Assembly: GCF_910589235.1 (NCBI RefSeq) | Contig: NC_060956.1 | Coordinates: forward strand, 17,749,499-17,813,498 | Source: Vespa crabro | Taxonomy: Eukaryota; Arthropoda; Insecta; Hymenoptera; Vespidae | Reading direction: 5' to 3' | DNA length: 64,000 nt | Part shown: positions 61,132-64,000 of the stretch, piece by piece | How the letters are laid out: each line of letters opens with the position of its first letter | How positions within the stretch are numbered: the first letter of the stretch is position 1 | Translations under genes and position numbers: made by a program | The notes under the pieces: generated by a model | The model's database searches: none | Told to the model about the DNA's origin: nothing | Seen by the model: only the letters and a program-made list of their open reading frames with translations

Positions 61132-62690
61132 CGTTGCGTGACTCCTCCCAACCATGCAGATATACCACAGCCTGAAGCTTTCTCTCATTCTCTCTTTCCT
61201 CGTTATAGAACTCCTTGCACCTTTAACTACCATCGCGAGTCATTCCTTCTCTACTTTCTTTACTTCTTATCTCCCTTTCTCTTATCTCCTTTTATCACTC
61301 ATCAACCCCTTGTTTCGCGCCCTTAGTTCTTTCTTTTCGACTTGTTCACACATATTCACAAGCACATCTATCTACCGAACTCGTAGAAAGAGTTTTTTCT
61401 TTTTCAACGAATCGATATTCTCGAAAGAGAGCCAGTCGAAGAAAATGGTCCTCCTTCTGTTCTCTCTTCCCCGAGGGTCTTATGATTTTCAATTCCTTCC
61501 GCAAGCAAAGTACTTTCAACCATCGCGTCAAGGAGTCTACGGGGGAAGCTTTCCTTCGATCGTCCACCAACTTGACAAAGACATCGATGAATCGACAAAC
61601 GGAAAGTCGTTGATTCGATTAACGCTCCGTAGAGTTTCTGGGATCGTACTTTCGATAACTATGCTTGTCCTACGTCCTACGACTTACCCGAATTGCCAGG
61701 GTCAAAGAAAATCGCCGAACGAACGATCGACTCTTGGTTTTAACGAGTTCTCTTTATCTCTTTTCCATCTTTCTTTCTCCCCCCCCCTCTCTCTCTCTCT
61801 TTCTCTCAATCTCTCTCGCACTCTTATTCATTTATTTTACTTTCATACTTTTTTCGTTTCGTTAAAATTCACCATATGCTTACTTTCAGACCAATCCCGC
61901 ATTTTCTAATTTCAATGGCCAACTCCATTAGAAGCCAACGGCTTTCTAATTAGTCAGGCTCGATTAGGTAGACGCTCAATAGTTAGGTTGGTCTTAGGGT
62001 TCATTCTTTCCGTATACGTATATAATGTTCAAGTGTGCGCGAATTCAATCCCAAGGTCGGTCGTGCGTACCTATTCCTCCTCTCTGTTCTCGTTTCTTTT
62101 CTTTTCCCTTGCGTACGGTACCGTTCTCTCGTCCTTTGACCGGCCTCTCTCAAGAGTGAAATTACATGAGCCACGTGGTACGTTTTCCTCTAAGGTCCAA
62201 CGTTGGTTTTTCTCTCGAAATTACCGTACAGAGATTGTAGGTCGTTGAAAATATCTACCATGGATTTTTATTTCTTAATAGAAAATAACGGGCTTATAAT
62301 AATCATTGTGAAAAAATTAAAAAACGAATAACTAGACACGTCTTTCTAGAGAGCTATTTATTTTCCATTATATTTTGTAGAAATAAAAAAATGTCCAAAT
62401 ACTTTATAATGTAATGTAGTATATTATAAACGATTTTCGCAAAGAATTCAATTTTGGAAAGAGTTCATTTAACGGTAAATATGAATTTAACAAACAAATA
62501 AATATTATTTGAGACTGTTAATTCTGATATAAATATGTATTCATTAGGATTCTTTCGTTTCATTTAATGATTTATGTTAGCTCGTAAAATTCACATTTCC
62601 TTTAATTAATATTATTCAGCCTATGGAAACATTGTCATTGAAATAGCATACGAGAAATGTGACGGCACGATAAATAATACATATAATATG

Positions 62691-62698
<8 letters not shown>

Positions 62699-62739
<41 letters not shown>

Positions 62740-62885
62740 AAACACATATATACCTATATAATATGTATACCTATATAATTTATATAAATACTTATACGTC
62801 GTCATACATGCATATATACATACATACATATATACATACATGCATACATACATACATGCAAACATACATACATACATACATACAT
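62699..62885. repeat. AT tract and (CATA)n array
   Basis: An AT run (62699-62736) is followed by TATACCTATATAAT-type units and then a CATA array (62815-62885). Confidence 0.92.
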
Positions 62886-63319
62886 TGCGGCGAAGAATCG
62901 GTGAACCGTACGATAATAATGATCCGCGATTAACCGCGTTATTTTCGCTATCGTCAGTCGCAGAGCTTTCGATAATTTATTTGGCAACATTACCACGCTC
63001 ACCCCTTCGTCGTTCGATGGCTCACGAATCAACGGCACGGTTAATTTGTTCGCGTTTTCTATATGAAAGCACACGTCGTTTTACTTTCGAAAGCATATCA
63101 TGAGTCTATAATTTCAAGTTTCATTTTATATATCTATACTAGGTATATAAAACGATTGCCGTTTACAATGTCATCGGTTTAATGTCCAACCATTCTAGTG
63201 ATTGGGGGGGGAGGTGGGAGGGGGTGGGGGAGAAAAAAGGAATGGAGGTATATTCCGCTAGTAAGTTCGATCGAAGACGTTGCTTATCGCAAAACTCGTT
63301 CGCTTTTGTGCTTACATAC

Positions 63320-63322
<3 letters not shown>

Positions 63323-63368
<46 letters not shown>
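63323..63368. repeat. (CT)n microsatellite
   Basis: A pure CT run. A similar one occurs at 63713-63760. Confidence 0.95.
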
Positions 63369-63370
<2 letters not shown>

Positions 63371-63706
63371 TCTCTATTTTTCTTTTCCTCTCCTTTTCTT
63401 TTTCTCTCAATAGTACCTACTTGCAGTGATAGCAAAAGGAATGGCAGATGGTAGAAGGAGTATAAAGTCGCGTAGAAATCGCTCTCGTTTGTCGACTCGT
63501 TCGTAAAAGGCAACAGCTCCGGGCGAAGGAAGAGAGGTGGATGCGAAGGCGAACGTAAGGCGGCATACCGATAATTCTACTGAGTGCTTCGTGGAATTTA
63601 TGAGGTTTAATCCTTTGCGGAATCCGAGAGGAAGAGAAGAAGAAGAGACGAGGGTGGTTGCAAGCGAAAAGACGAGCAAGCGATTCCCTCTATCTTTTTC
63701 TCGCTT

Positions 63707-63756
<50 letters not shown>

Positions 63757-64000
63757 TCTCTCTGATGCTTTCTGGAGGATCTGTTCGTAGATTGGAGTCC
63801 GTGCGAGAGTTCAAAGTGCAAGGAAAAAGATTCGAAGCGGCATATCGCGAGCTAAGAAACGGAGGTTCGGCTTTGTACGATAAAACTAAAGAAACGAGGA
63901 TGACGCCTCTGCGACTATAATATCTTGAAAATACTTTATGGATCTATGTCGATAAGATACCGTTATTTTCTTCGTCATTTCAAACGAGCGAAGTAAGTAG

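Larger units (their letters stand above)
56823..64000 (-). other. Long intron (or 5' flank) of the Sidestep-family gene
   Basis: Known family members have a signal peptide and two more Ig domains before exon A, and neither is found in these 7.2 kb on the minus strand. The stretch is therefore most simply one intron continuing past the right edge. It holds GA/CT tracts, a long AAT array, a CATA array and a CAG/GTC-rich block at 61.0-61.13 kb. No other exon is supported. Confidence 0.6.

Noticed and set aside
61154..61909. 251-codon plus-strand open frame
   Set aside because: It is rich in Ser/Phe/Leu from pyrimidine tracts, has no domain, and has no splice context.

Overview
The window is eukaryotic nuclear DNA, almost certainly from an insect. 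Its genes are split into short exons with GT-AG introns, the sequence is AT-rich with many intact CpG sites, and it is crowded with GA/CT, AT, AAT and ATGT microsatellites. One gene belongs to the arthropod Sidestep receptor family. The microsatellite load and CpG richness look most like a hymenopteran (bee, wasp or ant), but that is inference.

Two protein-coding genes can be reconstructed exon by exon, both on the minus strand. (1) At 16296-22251 there is a complete 12-exon gene for an axonemal inner-arm dynein intermediate chain of the DNAI3/WDR63 (Chlamydomonas IC140) family. All splice phases join cleanly into 1116 residues: an acidic leader, an N-terminal region, a WD-repeat body and a long charged coiled-coil tail. 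(2) At 43747-56822 lie the last nine coding exons of a Sidestep-family immunoglobulin-superfamily membrane protein. They encode three Ig-like domains, one fibronectin-III domain, a transmembrane helix and a cytoplasmic tail ending in a PDZ-ligand-like sequence. Its signal peptide and first two Ig domains are not seen and should lie beyond the right edge, across an intron of more than 7.1 kb.

The rest is noncoding as far as can be read. From 1 to 16.1 kb there is one candidate cysteine-rich 3'-terminal exon on the plus strand near 2.63-2.90 kb and otherwise simple repeats. From 22.3 to 43.7 kb there is a 21 kb gene-poor interval holding an array of three diverged ~295-bp tandem units (30.26-31.18 kb). 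Intron 4 of the visible Sidestep exons (49.4-52.1 kb) holds two probable non-autonomous DNA-transposon copies side by side: one has TTAA flanks and inverted ends, the other has mariner-like inverted ends.

The two genes have no known shared pathway. The dynein chain acts in motile axonemes (in insects, sperm tails and chordotonal cilia), and the Sidestep-family protein acts at cell surfaces as a recognition partner of Beaten-path-type receptors during wiring. No operon-like, CRISPR, tRNA, rRNA or viral feature was recognised. Most long open frames here are translations of simple repeats and were not annotated.
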